From: JBQTKD01 sp052386455
GTDB lineage: Bacteria > Actinomycetota > Actinomycetes > Sporichthyales > Sporichthyaceae
Direction of reading: 5' to 3'
NCBI GenBank assembly: GCA_052386455.1
Contig: JBQTKD010000024.1
Coordinates: 1 to 53,991, forward strand
DNA: 53,991 nucleotides
Position numbers and translations under genes: made by a program
Notes under the pieces: generated by a model
Seen by the model: the letters and a program-made list of their open reading frames with translations, nothing else
What the model was told of the DNA's origin: nothing
Database searches by the model: none
In this document: positions 1 through 7,460 of the stretch, in pieces
Numbering within the stretch: position 1 is the first letter of the stretch
How the letters are laid out: each line of letters starts with the position of its first letter

Positions 1-2
1 TC

Positions 3-764
3 GACGAGGCCGGGCTGCGCACCCAGCGCTTCGCCGAGGCGAAGCCGAAGGGCTGCATCTTCGAATACGTGTACCTGGCCCGCCCGGACACCACGATCTC
101 CGGGCGCAACGTGCACGCCGCCCGCGCCGAGATGGGCCGCACCCTGGCTCGCGAGGCCCCTGCCGAGGCGGACCTCGTGATCGCGACCCCGGAGTCCGGC
201 ACCCCGGCGGCGATCGGCTTCGCGCAGGAGAGCGGCATCCCGTACGCGCAGGGCCTGGTGAAGAACTCCTACGTGGGCCGCACGTTCATCCAGCCCTCGC
301 AGACGATCCGCCAGCTCGGCATCCGGCTCAAGCTGAACCCGCTGCGCGAGGTCATCGAGGGCAAGCGGCTCGTCGTCGTCGACGACTCCATCGTCCGCGG
401 CAACACCCAGCGCGCGCTGGTCCGGATGCTGCGCGAGGCCGGGGCTCGCGAGGTGCACATCCGCATCTCCTCCCCGCCGGTGATGTGGCCGTGCTTCTAC
501 GGCATCGACTTCGCCACCCGCGCCGAGTTGATCGCCGCGGGGGCGTCCGTGGACGAGATCCGCCAGTCCGTCGGCGCGGACTCCCTGGCGTTCATCTCCC
601 TCGACGGGCTCGTCGAGGCGACGACGGTGGCCAAGGACAGGCTGTGCACCGCCTGCTTCACCGGCGAGTACCCGATCGAGCTGCCCGATCCGGAACTGCT
701 CGGCAAACACCTGCTCGAGCCGCCCGCCATCCAGTTGCCGACCCACGAGGTACCGACTCCGTGA
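3..764 (+). CDS. purF: Amidophosphoribosyltransferase, C-terminal part (5' end outside the window)
   Basis: This enzyme makes phosphoribosylamine from PRPP and glutamine, the first committed step of purine synthesis in the cytoplasm. Only the phosphoribosyltransferase half is present. The open frame runs in from the left edge, so there is no start codon in the window. The sequence contains CIFEYVYLARPD and the PRPP-binding loop VVVDDSIVRGNT near 370-405, both diagnostic of PurF. The N-terminal Cys-nucleophile glutaminase domain is missing because of the window edge; this is not gene decay. The stop overlaps the GTG start of purM in a GTGA arrangement, so the two are translationally coupled. 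The C-terminus, after a SLDGLVEAT segment, is typical of actinobacterial PurF. Confidence 0.97.
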   Translation, partial: DEAGLRTQRFAEAKPKGCIFEYVYLARPDTTISGRNVHAARAEMGRTLAREAPAEADLVIATPESGTPAAIGFAQESGIPYAQGLVKNSYVGRTFIQPSQTIRQLGIRLKLNPLREVIEGKRLVVVDDSIVRGNTQRALVRMLREAGAREVHIRISSPPVMWPCFYGIDFATRAELIAAGASVDEIRQSVGADSLAFISLDGLVEATTVAKDRLCTACFTGEYPIELPDPELLGKHLLEPPAIQLPTHEVPTP

Positions 765-1849
765 GCGACGCCGTCACCGCTGCGCCCATCACCTACTCCG
801 CGGCGGGTGTGGACATCGAGGCCGGCGACCGGGCCGTCGAGCTGATGAAGGCCTCCGTGGCCCGTGCCGGGCGGCCCGAGGTCGTCGGCGGGCTCGGCGG
901 GTTCGCCGGCCTGTTCCGAGCCGACGCGCTGAAGGACATGCACGCGCCGCTGCTCGCGACGGCCACGGACGGCGTCGGCACCAAGGTCGCGATCGCGCAG
1001 GCGATGGACGTGCACGACACCGTCGGCATCGACCTCGTCGCGATGGTCATGGACGACCTGGTCGTGTGCGGCGCCGAGCCGCTGTTCATGACCGACTACA
1101 TCGCGTGCGGCAAGGTCGTCCCCGAGCGGATCGCGGCGATCGTGGCCGGGATCGCCGAGGGCTGCCGCCGCGCCGGGTGCGCGCTCATCGGCGGCGAGAC
1201 CGCCGAGCATCCCGGCCTGCTCGGCCCGGACGAGTACGACATCGCCGGCGCCGGCACCGGCGTCGTGGACCAGCCGCGGCTGCTCGGCCAGCACCGGGTG
1301 CGCTCCGGGGACACCGTGATCGCGATGGCCGCGTCCGGCCTGCACTCCAACGGGTACTCCCTCGCCCGGCACGTCCTGTTCAACCACGCCGGCTGGGAAC
1401 TCGAACGGGACGTCCCGGACCTCGGCCGCACCCTCGGCGAGGAGCTGCTCGAGCCCACCCGGATCTACAGCCTGGACTGCCTCGACCTGCTCAAGGAGTC
1501 CGCCACGGGCGAAGAACTCGACGTGCACGCGTTCTGCCACGTCACCGGCGGCGGACTGGCCGCCAACCTGGCGCGCGTGCTGCCCGCCGACGAAGACGCC
1601 GTCCTGCACCGCTCGAGCTGGACGCCGCCGGCGATCTTCTCGCTCATCGGCGAGCTCGGCTCGGTCGCGCAGCTCGAGTTGGAGCGCACGCTGAACATGG
1701 GCGTCGGGATGGTCGCCGTGGTCGCACCGGACGACGCCGACGCGGTGATCGCGCGCCTGGCCGCCCGCGGCCTGCCCGCGTGGGAGCTGGGCGAGATCGT
1801 GCCCGGCAGCGGAATCGCTCGGCTGACGGGCACGCACCCGGCGGGCTAG
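761..1849 (+). CDS. purM: Phosphoribosylformylglycinamidine cyclo-ligase (AIR synthetase)
   Basis: PurM closes the imidazole ring in an ATP-dependent step of purine synthesis. The 362-residue length is usual for the family. Visible motifs are the glycine-rich GGLGGFAGLF, ATDGVGTK near residue 67, the VMDDLVVCGAEPLFMTDY block, and GGETAEHPG, all typical of the AIRS family. The GTG at 761 is chosen because it overlaps the purF stop (GTGA) and starts the conserved protein; an open frame extends further upstream only as a shadow of purF. The gene converges with the next one, and the two TAG stops overlap at 1846-1849, so there is no room for a terminator between them. Confidence 0.97.
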   Translation: MSDAVTAAPITYSAAGVDIEAGDRAVELMKASVARAGRPEVVGGLGGFAGLFRADALKDMHAPLLATATDGVGTKVAIAQAMDVHDTVGIDLVAMVMDDLVVCGAEPLFMTDYIACGKVVPERIAAIVAGIAEGCRRAGCALIGGETAEHPGLLGPDEYDIAGAGTGVVDQPRLLGQHRVRSGDTVIAMAASGLHSNGYSLARHVLFNHAGWELERDVPDLGRTLGEELLEPTRIYSLDCLDLLKESATGEELDVHAFCHVTGGGLAANLARVLPADEDAVLHRSSWTPPAIFSLIGELGSVAQLELERTLNMGVGMVAVVAPDDADAVIARLAARGLPAWELGEIVPGSGIARLTGTHPAG

Positions 1850-2187
1850 TAGCCCCAGCCTCCGTCGTCGTAGCCGCCGCCGTACCCGTAGTCCCAGGGC
1901 CCGTCGCCGTCGTAGAAGTCGCCGGACCCGTCGTAGCCGTCGTCGTAGCCACCGCCGTACCCGTAGCCACCGCCGTACCCGCCGCCGTACCCGTAGCCGC
2001 CGGGGCCGTTGTCGATGCCGTAGCAGCCGTAGTTCGGGCCGGGCTGGCTGGTGACGGCTCCGAACGGACGCGTGCAGTCGTTCTCGTCCGGGTAGTTGTA
2101 CGCGCTGGCCGGGGACTGGCCCACGGCCAGGGCCAGCGGCACGGCGAGTGCACACACGGACAGGACGCGGCGGATCGAAGCGAGCAT
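1846..2187 (-). CDS. Secreted glycine/tyrosine-rich small protein
   Basis: A 113-residue protein of unknown function. It starts MLASIRRVLSVCALAVPLAL, a clear Sec signal peptide with probable cleavage after SPASA near residue 29. The mature part has two cysteines early (near DCTRPF and NYGCYG) and then a low-complexity tail of GGGYGYGG-type repeats mixed with aspartates. The ATG at 2187 has an AGAGGGG Shine-Dalgarno six bases upstream; a longer open frame to 2481 lacks such support and would hide the signal peptide. Gly/Tyr/Asp-rich tails occur in surface-adhesive or structural peptides, but no family is recognised here. The repetitive tail gives strong shadow frames on both strands. Confidence 0.8.
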   Translation of the reverse strand: MLASIRRVLSVCALAVPLALAVGQSPASAYNYPDENDCTRPFGAVTSQPGPNYGCYGIDNGPGGYGYGGGYGGGYGYGGGYDDGYDGSGDFYDGDGPWDYGYGGGYDDGGWGY

Positions 2188-2344
2188 GGCGGGCCCCTCT
2201 CGCGGTTTCGCCCGGGTCGGCGAAGACCTTGCTGACCTGGTTGTAGGCATGGTCAGCGGGCCGGTCAAGCAGCCTGGGAGGCCGTCACGTCGAGGACCTG
2301 ACACGGGACAGGCGGCGGGCCTGACGAAGCGCGGCGGGCGAGGA

Positions 2345-2569
2345 TCAGCCGGAGCGGCGCTCGTCCGCGACGTCTTGGTCGTCGTCCTCGGCGTACTTCG
2401 CGTAGGGGTCGTCCTCGTCGTCGTCCTCGTCGTCGTCCGCGACGACGGCAGACGACGAGTCGGTGTGAACGAGTTCGGCACGCAGCCGGTCCAGGTCGGT
2501 CCCGCCGCTGCTGTACTTCAGCTCGCGAGCGACCTTCGTCTGCTTGGCCTTGGCTCGGCCGCGCCCCAT
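2345..2569 (-). CDS. DUF3073 domain-containing protein
   Basis: A 74-residue protein starting MGRGRAKAKQTKVARELKYS, the invariant beginning of the DUF3073 family found across Actinobacteria. The basic N-terminal half is followed by a very acidic tail (runs of D and E around residues 45-68). A GGAGGGGG Shine-Dalgarno six bases before the ATG fixes the start. Function is unknown. The charge pattern suggests nucleic-acid or ribosome association, but that is inference. From memory, in Streptomyces coelicolor a homologue also lies between purM and the valine dehydrogenase gene, so the neighbourhood supports the call. Confidence 0.9.
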   Translation of the reverse strand: MGRGRAKAKQTKVARELKYSSGGTDLDRLRAELVHTDSSSAVVADDDEDDDEDDPYAKYAEDDDQDVADERRSG

Positions 2570-2703
2570 GGCTCGACCCCCTCCGAGGAATTTCCGAACG
2601 AAGGCGACCGGGCGGGGGGCACACCACCCGAACCGGCCGCTTGCTGGCGCTAACGGTACCTCGTTAACGCCGGTGCAGTGATGCGGACCCGACCAGAGTC
2701 CGC

Positions 2704-3804
2704 CTACCGATCCGGGCGAAGGATGCCCCGCAGGCGTCCGACCTCGGCAATCCGGTGCTCGGCCAGGCGATCGGCCGCCACGACGGGCGAAACGCCGTCG
2801 GTATCCGCGATCGCCAGGACACGCTTGGTGGTGTCGTAGATGCCGCCGGCGCGCGCCTTCGCCCGCGCGAAGTCGAATCCCCCGCGCCGGCGACCGTAGA
2901 ACTCGTCGGCCACCTGGATGACGCCGCCGGCGTTGACCAGGTAGTCCGGGGCGTAGAGCACGCCGCGCTCGGCGAGGAGCTTGTCCATGCCGGGGTGCGC
3001 GAGCTGGTTGTTGGCGCCGCCGCAGACGATCCGGGCACTGAGCGCGGCGATCGTGGCGTCGTTCAGCGCGCCACCGAGCGCGCACGGGGCGTAGACGTCG
3101 AGGTCGGCGGCGAGCAGCGTCTCGGTGTCGGCGACGACCCGCACCTGCGGCCAGCGAGCCTGGACTCCGGCGAGCGCCGCCCCGGACACGTCGGCGACCA
3201 GAACCTCGGCGCCGTCGCCGATCAGGTGCTCGACCAGGTGGGCGCCGACCTTGCCCACGCCGGCGATGCCGACGCGCCGCTCGCGCAGCGTCGGCTCGCC
3301 CCACACGTGCTCGGCGCAGGCGCGCATGCCCGCGTACACGCCCCAGGCGGTGAGGACGGAGGAGTCCCCGGCGCCGCCGTACTCCGGAGACTGTCCGGTG
3401 GCGAACTCGGTCTCGCGGGCCACCAGGTCCATGTCCGGGCTGTACGTGCCGACGTCGCAGGCGGTGACGTACCGCCCGCCGAGGGAATCGACGAAACGTC
3501 CGTAGGCACGCAGGAGGGCCTCGCTGCGCAGCTCGGCCGGGTCGCCGACGATGACGGCCTTGCCGCCGCCGTGGTCGAGGCCGGCGAGGGCGTTCTTGTA
3601 GGTCATGGCGCGGGCCAGCCGCAGCACGTCCGCGAGCGCGGCGGCGCTGCTCGGATACGGGTAGAACCGGGTGCCGCCCAGGGCCGGCCCGAGCGCAGTC
3701 GAGCCGATCGCCACGATCGCCAGCAGGCCGGAGTCCGGGTCCCGACAGAAGGCAACCTGCTCGTAGTCCGACTGCGCGCCGAGCAACTCTTCGATCTCGC
3801 CCAC
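2704..3804 (-). CDS. vdh: Valine/leucine-type amino acid dehydrogenase
   Basis: NAD-dependent oxidative deamination of branched-chain amino acids, the first step of valine catabolism that feeds acyl-CoA precursors. It has 366 residues. Family motifs are GGTRFYPYPS, MTYKNALAGLDHGGGKAVI (catalytic Lys in GGGK), a Rossmann segment GIAGVGKVGAHL, and CGGANNQL near the C-terminus. The start is taken as the GTG at 3804. A TACCCT -10 hexamer lies exactly six bases upstream, predicting a leaderless transcript, and the extra 45 residues of the longer open frame are not family-like. The match to Streptomyces Vdh and the bldC neighbourhood favour valine dehydrogenase over leucine or phenylalanine dehydrogenase. 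Substrate specificity is inferred. Confidence 0.92.
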   Translation of the reverse strand: MGEIEELLGAQSDYEQVAFCRDPDSGLLAIVAIGSTALGPALGGTRFYPYPSSAAALADVLRLARAMTYKNALAGLDHGGGKAVIVGDPAELRSEALLRAYGRFVDSLGGRYVTACDVGTYSPDMDLVARETEFATGQSPEYGGAGDSSVLTAWGVYAGMRACAEHVWGEPTLRERRVGIAGVGKVGAHLVEHLIGDGAEVLVADVSGAALAGVQARWPQVRVVADTETLLAADLDVYAPCALGGALNDATIAALSARIVCGGANNQLAHPGMDKLLAERGVLYAPDYLVNAGGVIQVADEFYGRRRGGFDFARAKARAGGIYDTTKRVLAIADTDGVSPVVAADRLAEHRIAEVGRLRGILRPDR

Positions 3805-3810
3805 GATTCG

Positions 3811-3816
3811 AGGGTA
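3811..3816 (-). promoter_or_regulatory. Leaderless-type -10 element of the valine dehydrogenase gene
   Basis: On the minus strand, TACCCT is followed by six bases and then the GTG start at 3804, so transcription should start at the first base of the start codon. The same spacing recurs at many genes in this window. Confidence 0.55.
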
Positions 3817-4372
3817 CGCCTCGCCTGGCGCCGCCCGAGACGCGCCTTGTTCTGCACCTTTTTCACAAGCTCGGGATGCGATCAAGAAAACCTGGATTCG
3901 CGCACAGCCAAAGCGGGCAATTCCACAGGCTCCACACAATTTCGATCACGCTCGACGACGTAGGATGCATTCACCCAATCGGCCGAAAGGGCTTGGCCTA
4001 CCGGCGGGTTTCTGGTTGCGAGGCCACGCCCTCCGGGACGCGTTGTTGCAGGTCAGAGGCCTGCAGCGTCCAGCGATACGGCCGTTTGGTGAAACATCGC
4101 CGCGGTTACGCCGAATACGCACACTTCTATTGACCGAACTCGCGCCAAAGGTACTCTCACATACAGACACGGTCGAAAGCGAAGCGATCCACCTCCGGTT
4201 CGAGGCGCTTGAGGTCTGTTCTCGGGAAGGTCGGCATCACCCGTTCGGTTGATGGGGTGCCGGCCGGACGTCCTAGTCGAAATGATCCGGTCGGACCATT
4301 TCGGACATCCGACTCCTGAGGCACCATCTTGTTCACGAGACGACACAAGGTCGCTCGACTAGGAGGCCCGCC
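3817..4372. other. Long intergenic region between vdh and bldC
   Basis: About 550 bases without a convincing gene; the short open frames lack Shine-Dalgarno sites and typical codon use, and base composition is less GC-rich than the neighbours. It holds the bldC promoter described separately and a TAGGAT hexamer on the plus strand near 3961 that could be a second start point. The rest of the long bldC leader (about 200 bases) has no recognised riboswitch. Confidence 0.5.
4130..4157 (+). promoter_or_regulatory. Predicted bldC promoter, -35 TTGACC, -10 TACTCT
   Basis: TTGACC (4130-4135) and TACTCT (4152-4157) are separated by 16 bases, a good match to the actinobacterial housekeeping sigma consensus. 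The start point would be near 4164, giving a leader of about 209 bases before bldC. Long leaders are often regulatory, but no structure is recognised. Confidence 0.5.
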
Positions 4373-4588
4373 ATGAACGCTCACTCGCCCGAGACCGAGG
4401 CTCTGCTCACGCCCGCCGAGGTTGCCACCATGTTCCGCGTCGACCCGAAGACCGTCACCCGCTGGGCGAAGGCCGGGAAGCTGACCTCGATCCGCACCCT
4501 CGGCGGCCACCGTCGGTACCGCGAGTCCGAGGTTCGTCAGCTGCTCGCCGGCACCATCCCGCAGCAGGCCAACCGCTTCGACCACTAG
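4373..4588 (+). CDS. bldC: BldC, MerR-like developmental DNA-binding protein
   Basis: A 71-residue protein consisting of little more than a winged helix-turn-helix of the MerR type: LLTPAEVATMFRVDPKTVTR, then WAKAGKLTSIRTLGGHRRYR and a short tail. Length and sequence match BldC of Streptomyces, which binds direct repeats cooperatively and delays the onset of development. It has no effector domain. AGGAGG at 4361-4366 lies six bases before the ATG, an optimal ribosome binding site. The gene is monocistronic after a long leader, and an 8-bp inverted repeat follows it. In non-sporulating actinomycetes the same protein exists, so it does not by itself prove a developmental life cycle. Confidence 0.95.
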   Translation: MNAHSPETEALLTPAEVATMFRVDPKTVTRWAKAGKLTSIRTLGGHRRYRESEVRQLLAGTIPQQANRFDH

Positions 4589-4651
4589 TTCGCAGCCACC
4601 GGCTCTCCGCCCGCCGCGGCGAGCCAGGCAGTGATCGAGTACGGAAGCAGG

Positions 4652-4670
4652 TGCCCCGCGCAGCGGGGCA
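4652..4670 (+). terminator. Hairpin downstream of bldC
   Basis: Perfect inverted repeat TGCCCCGC / GCGGGGCA with a three-base loop, 63 bases after the bldC stop. There is no T-run, so this is a weak or factor-assisted terminator at best. Confidence 0.4.
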
Positions 4671-4756
4671 GGGGCGATCATGGCGCGATCCCGGAACCGG
4701 CTCCCTCGTGGAGCTCGGTACCGGGATTCCGCCATTTTTGGGCTCCCGCAACGAAA

Positions 4757-4780
4757 GAGCGCCTTCCGGAGAAGGCGCTC
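4757..4780 (-). terminator. Intrinsic terminator of the VirR-like gene
   Basis: Perfect 10-bp stem GAGCGCCTTC / GAAGGCGCTC with loop CGGA, beginning 11 bases beyond the stop at 4792. On the minus strand it is followed by TTTCGTT, a short T-rich tract as in actinobacterial terminators. Confidence 0.75.
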
Positions 4781-4791
4781 CCTGGTTCGGA

Positions 4792-5352
4792 CTACTGAGG
4801 AGCCGAGGCCCCCGGGATGCACTTGAGCTCGATCCACGGCGGCGCCTGCTGAGCGGGGTACAGGCCCTCCCACCGCTCGCCGATCACGTAGTCCACCGAG
4901 GATTCGTTGGTGCCCTTTTCGTAGGTCACGCTCATGCCCGCCTCCCAGGCCTGCAGCGCTTCCTTCTGCTGCCTGGCCGAGGCGTTGTCCTTGTCCTTCG
5001 AGATGCGCAGCTCGCCGGTGCCGCGAACCTTGCGCCGTTCGGGGTCGTTGCCCACCTCGCCGATCTGGAAGCCGCGCTCGCGGAGCTGGTCCGCGACCTC
5101 GATCGCCAGCCCGGTGCGCTGGGTGCTGTTGTAGACGTTGACCAGGCCACCGGTGGCCGGCGGCGGGGTGTAGGCCTCGCGCACGCAGCCCGCGCTCGGC
5201 GGCGCCTCGGAGTTGATGCCGAAGGCCCACGCGCCGGCGCCGATTCCGGCGAGCGTTGCGACCACGACGGAAACGCCGATCGCCCGCTTGCGCGTGTCGA
5301 CCGGCCGGAACCGCGGAACGTCGCTGCGTCCCGGCGGGCGCATCATCTTCAA
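4792..5352 (-). CDS. LytR C-terminal (LytR_C) domain membrane protein, VirR-like
   Basis: A 186-residue protein. Residues about 22-44 form one membrane segment (AIGVSVVVATLAGIGAGAWAF), leaving a short basic cytoplasmic tail and an outside domain. From about residue 68 the sequence VNVYNSTQRTGLAIEVADQL is the beginning of a LytR_C domain. Single-pass LytR_C proteins next to an Rv0430-like gene are the arrangement of Mycobacterium tuberculosis Rv0431 (VirR), which affects envelope integrity and vesicle release. Orthology is inferred from domain plus neighbour. The start may be TTG at 5352 or ATG at 5346; a GGGGGA site upstream can serve either. A strong terminator follows the gene. It lacks the catalytic LCP domain of true LytR proteins. 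Confidence 0.85.
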   Translation of the reverse strand: MKMMRPPGRSDVPRFRPVDTRKRAIGVSVVVATLAGIGAGAWAFGINSEAPPSAGCVREAYTPPPATGGLVNVYNSTQRTGLAIEVADQLRERGFQIGEVGNDPERRKVRGTGELRISKDKDNASARQQKEALQAWEAGMSVTYEKGTNESSVDYVIGERWEGLYPAQQAPPWIELKCIPGASAPQ

Positions 5353-5481
5353 GGCAATCCCCCTACGCGCGAGCCAACGGCGTAACTCGGCTATTCAGGC
5401 TAGGCCGGCAACGGCGCGCAGCAAGGGAGGACGGCGCAATCGTGATCGAGTGCCACATCCGGGCGTGACCGGGGCGTTGCG

Positions 5482-5784
5482 CTATTCGGGTGCGCCCAAC
5501 TCCAGAATGCGGGCGTGCACGACGGTCCGCTGCCGGAGGGCCGCGCGCACCGCGCGGTGCAGGCCGTCCTCGAGGTAGAGCTCCCCGTTCCACTCCACGA
5601 CGTGCGCGAACAGGTCCCCGTAGAAGGTGGAGTCCTCCGAGAGCAGCGTCGAGAGGTCGAGCTGGCTTTTCGTGGTGATCAACTGGCTCAACTGCACGGC
5701 ACGTGGCGGCACCACGGACCAGGCGCGCTGCGACGTGTTGTGCTCGGGGTAGGGCCGCCCCTCGCCGACGCGCTTGAAAATCAC
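5482..5784 (-). CDS. Conserved Rv0430-like small protein (sometimes annotated as a VapB-family antitoxin)
   Basis: A 100-residue protein starting VIFKRVGEGRPYPEHN. The C-terminal half, around EWNGELYLEDGLHRAVRAAL, resembles a ParB-nuclease-like or small nucleotide-binding fold with a DGxHR signature. In mycobacteria this family (Rv0430) sits beside virR, as here. Automated annotation often calls it a VapB antitoxin, but no VapC toxin is present and that label is doubtful. The GTG at 5784 overlaps the stop of the upstream MarR gene as GTGA, so the two are co-translated; the longer open frame to 6321 is only a shadow of the MarR gene. Confidence 0.8.
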   Translation of the reverse strand: MIFKRVGEGRPYPEHNTSQRAWSVVPPRAVQLSQLITTKSQLDLSTLLSEDSTFYGDLFAHVVEWNGELYLEDGLHRAVRAALRQRTVVHARILELGAPE

Positions 5785-6284
5785 GCCGTCGACTCTACCG
5801 AGGCCGGCTCGGAACAGTCCGGGACCGGCGGATCGCCGAGCCGCGCGAGCGTGGATTCGGCGACGCGGGCGAGCACGGCGAGGTCCTCGCGGCTCAACGC
5901 GTCGAGGAACAGCGTCCGGACGGCCTCGACGTGGGGCGGCGCGGCGGCCGCGATCACCCGCCGCCCGGCCTCGGTGACCGCGACGAACTGTCCGCGGCCG
6001 TCGCTGGTGCAGTCGTCGCGCTCGATCAGCCCGCGCTTGGCCATGCGGGTCAACTGGTGCGAGAGCCGGCTCTTCTCCCACTGCAGGGTCTGCGCGAGTT
6101 CGTAGGCCCGCACCCGGCCGCCGCAGGTGTCGGTCAGTGCCACCAGCACGCCGAACTCGGCCATCGAGAGATCGGAGTTCGCCGCCATCTGGCGCGCGAG
6201 TTCGGCCGAGAGCTGCGTCCACATGGCGATCAGTCCGCGCCAGGCCCGTTGCTCGTCCTCGTCCAGCCAGCGCGGTTCGTCCAC
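5781..6284 (-). CDS. MarR-family transcriptional regulator
   Basis: A 167-residue regulator with the MarR winged helix: the N-terminal dimerisation helix (WRGLIAMWTQLSAELARQM), then SMAEFGVLVALTD, recognition region LQWEKSRLSHQLTRMAKRGL, and the wing ERDDCTSDGRGQFVAVTEAG. MarR dimers bind palindromes and are released by small ligands or oxidation. It is divergent from the YceI gene, with a perfect 14-bp palindrome between the two genes, so it probably represses that gene and itself. The start codon is GTG at 6284. There is no good Shine-Dalgarno, but a CAGACT hexamer seven bases upstream suggests a leaderless mRNA. Its stop overlaps the start of the Rv0430-like gene. Confidence 0.9.
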   Translation of the reverse strand: MDEPRWLDEDEQRAWRGLIAMWTQLSAELARQMAANSDLSMAEFGVLVALTDTCGGRVRAYELAQTLQWEKSRLSHQLTRMAKRGLIERDDCTSDGRGQFVAVTEAGRRVIAAAAPPHVEAVRTLFLDALSREDLAVLARVAESTLARLGDPPVPDCSEPASVESTA

Positions 6285-6336
6285 GGGAATCAGTCTGCCA
6301 CATCAGTAGTTGACACGTCATCCATCGCCACTTATG

Positions 6337-6350
6337 GTTGATGCATCAAC
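6337..6350. promoter_or_regulatory. Palindromic operator between MarR and YceI genes
   Basis: GTTGATGCATCAAC is a perfect 14-bp palindrome with the TTGATGCATCAA core of many MarR operators. A partial copy of the half-site (TAGTTGA) lies at 6307-6313. It sits 17 bases before the YceI start codon and so would block transcription or translation initiation when bound. Confidence 0.7.
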
Positions 6351-6367
6351 TACTTCTGGAGGATCCG

Positions 6368-6919
6368 ATGACCGCCACCACCACCTCGGCCCTGACCGGC
6401 ACCTGGACCATCGACACCTCGCACAGCCGCGTCGGCTTCACCGCCCGGCACGCGATGGTCACCAAGGTCCGCGGCTCGTTCACCGAGTTCGCCGGCACCG
6501 CAGTGCTCGACGCGGAGAACCCGGCCGCGTCCGCGATCGACCTGACCGTCGAGGTCGCGAGCGTCGCCACCGGCAACGACCAGCGCGACGGGCACCTGCG
6601 CACGAACGACTTCTTCGACGCCGAGGCGTACCCGCAGATCCGGTTCGTCTCCACCGGCGTCGAGCAGACCGGCGACGAGAACTACCGCCTGATCGGCGAC
6701 CTGACGATCAAGGGCGTCACCAAGTCCGTGGCCGTGGACTTCGAGTTCACCGGCCTCGCCGTCGACCCGTGGGGCAACCAGCGCGCCGGCTTCGAGGGCA
6801 AGACCACGATCAACCGCAAGGACTGGGGCGTCAGCTTCAACGCGGCGCTGGAGGCCGGCGGCGTGCTCGTCTCGGAGAAGATCGGCCTGGAGTTCGACAT
6901 CTCGGCCATCAAGGGCTGA
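6368..6919 (+). CDS. YceI family protein
   Basis: A 183-residue protein of the YceI lipocalin-like family, whose members bind polyisoprenoid or amide lipids. Family motifs are WTIDTSHSRVGFTARHAMVT near the start, the F..F..G.. segment of the first strands, and DLTIKGVTKSVAVDFEF. There is no signal peptide, so this is a cytoplasmic actinobacterial member, often linked to stress or peroxide response. The ATG at 6368 follows GGAGG by five bases; an in-frame TTG 30 bases upstream is inside the operator and is rejected. Regulation by the divergent MarR protein is inferred from the palindrome. Confidence 0.93.
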   Translation: MTATTTSALTGTWTIDTSHSRVGFTARHAMVTKVRGSFTEFAGTAVLDAENPAASAIDLTVEVASVATGNDQRDGHLRTNDFFDAEAYPQIRFVSTGVEQTGDENYRLIGDLTIKGVTKSVAVDFEFTGLAVDPWGNQRAGFEGKTTINRKDWGVSFNAALEAGGVLVSEKIGLEFDISAIKG

Positions 6920-6990
6920 GGCTCTGGCCAGCAGCCGTACCGATCGGCGTGGCGGGTCTAGGCTTGGCGCCGCACCCCGAGGGAGGCCAC

Positions 6991-7413
6991 GTGAGCGACA
7001 AGGGCGAGGACTACCGGTCGCTGGTCCGCCGCCTGGAACAGGCGATGAACTCCCGCCGACTCGAGGAGCTCGACGAGCTCCTCACCGAGGACTTCACCCG
7101 CCACTGCCAAGCGACGCCAGACGTCGTCGTAGGCAGCCGCTCCGAGTTCAAAGCCTTCCTCCGTGGGTTCGACACCGCCTTCCCGGACAACGTCCAGACG
7201 TTCACCCACATCGCGGTGGACGGCGAACTGATCGGGGTCTACGCGACCTACGCGGGCACCCATGACGGGCCGTTCGGCCCGATAGCCGCCACCGGGAAGC
7301 GGGTCGACTTCGAGTTCGCCGGAATGTTTCGCGTGCGCGACGGCAAGCTCGCCGAGCTGCGGGTCACCTGGGACAACCTGACCGTGCTTCGTCAGCTCGG
7401 GCTCGTGGAGTAA
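6991..7413 (+). CDS. SnoaL-like ester cyclase family protein
   Basis: A 140-residue protein with the NTF2-like alpha+beta barrel pattern of SnoaL-like polyketide cyclases: an N-terminal helical part (SLVRRLEQAMNSRRLEELDE), LLTEDFTRHC, then DGELIGVYATYAGTHDGPFG and the final KLAELRVTWDNLTVLRQLG. Most such stand-alone proteins have unknown substrates. The GTG at 6991 follows GGGAGG with the right spacing. A TAGGCT hexamer at 6959-6964 is a likely -10, giving a leader of about 20 bases. The long open frame to 6310 is a shadow of the YceI gene. Confidence 0.88.
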   Translation: MSDKGEDYRSLVRRLEQAMNSRRLEELDELLTEDFTRHCQATPDVVVGSRSEFKAFLRGFDTAFPDNVQTFTHIAVDGELIGVYATYAGTHDGPFGPIAATGKRVDFEFAGMFRVRDGKLAELRVTWDNLTVLRQLGLVE

Positions 7414-7448
7414 CAGCCGCCGGCGGATCGGGCCGCGCACGAGCCTCG

Positions 7449-7454
7449 TAGGCT
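7449..7454 (+). promoter_or_regulatory. Leaderless-type -10 element of the small GNAT gene
   Basis: TAGGCT, six bases, then ATG at 7461. No Shine-Dalgarno is present, so a leaderless transcript is predicted. Confidence 0.5.
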
Positions 7455-7460
7455 TGGTGC

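Noticed and set aside
497..2155. Long minus-strand frame under purM
   Set aside because: Low-complexity Arg/Gly translation, antisense to purM, no start site; the real minus-strand gene is 1846-2187.
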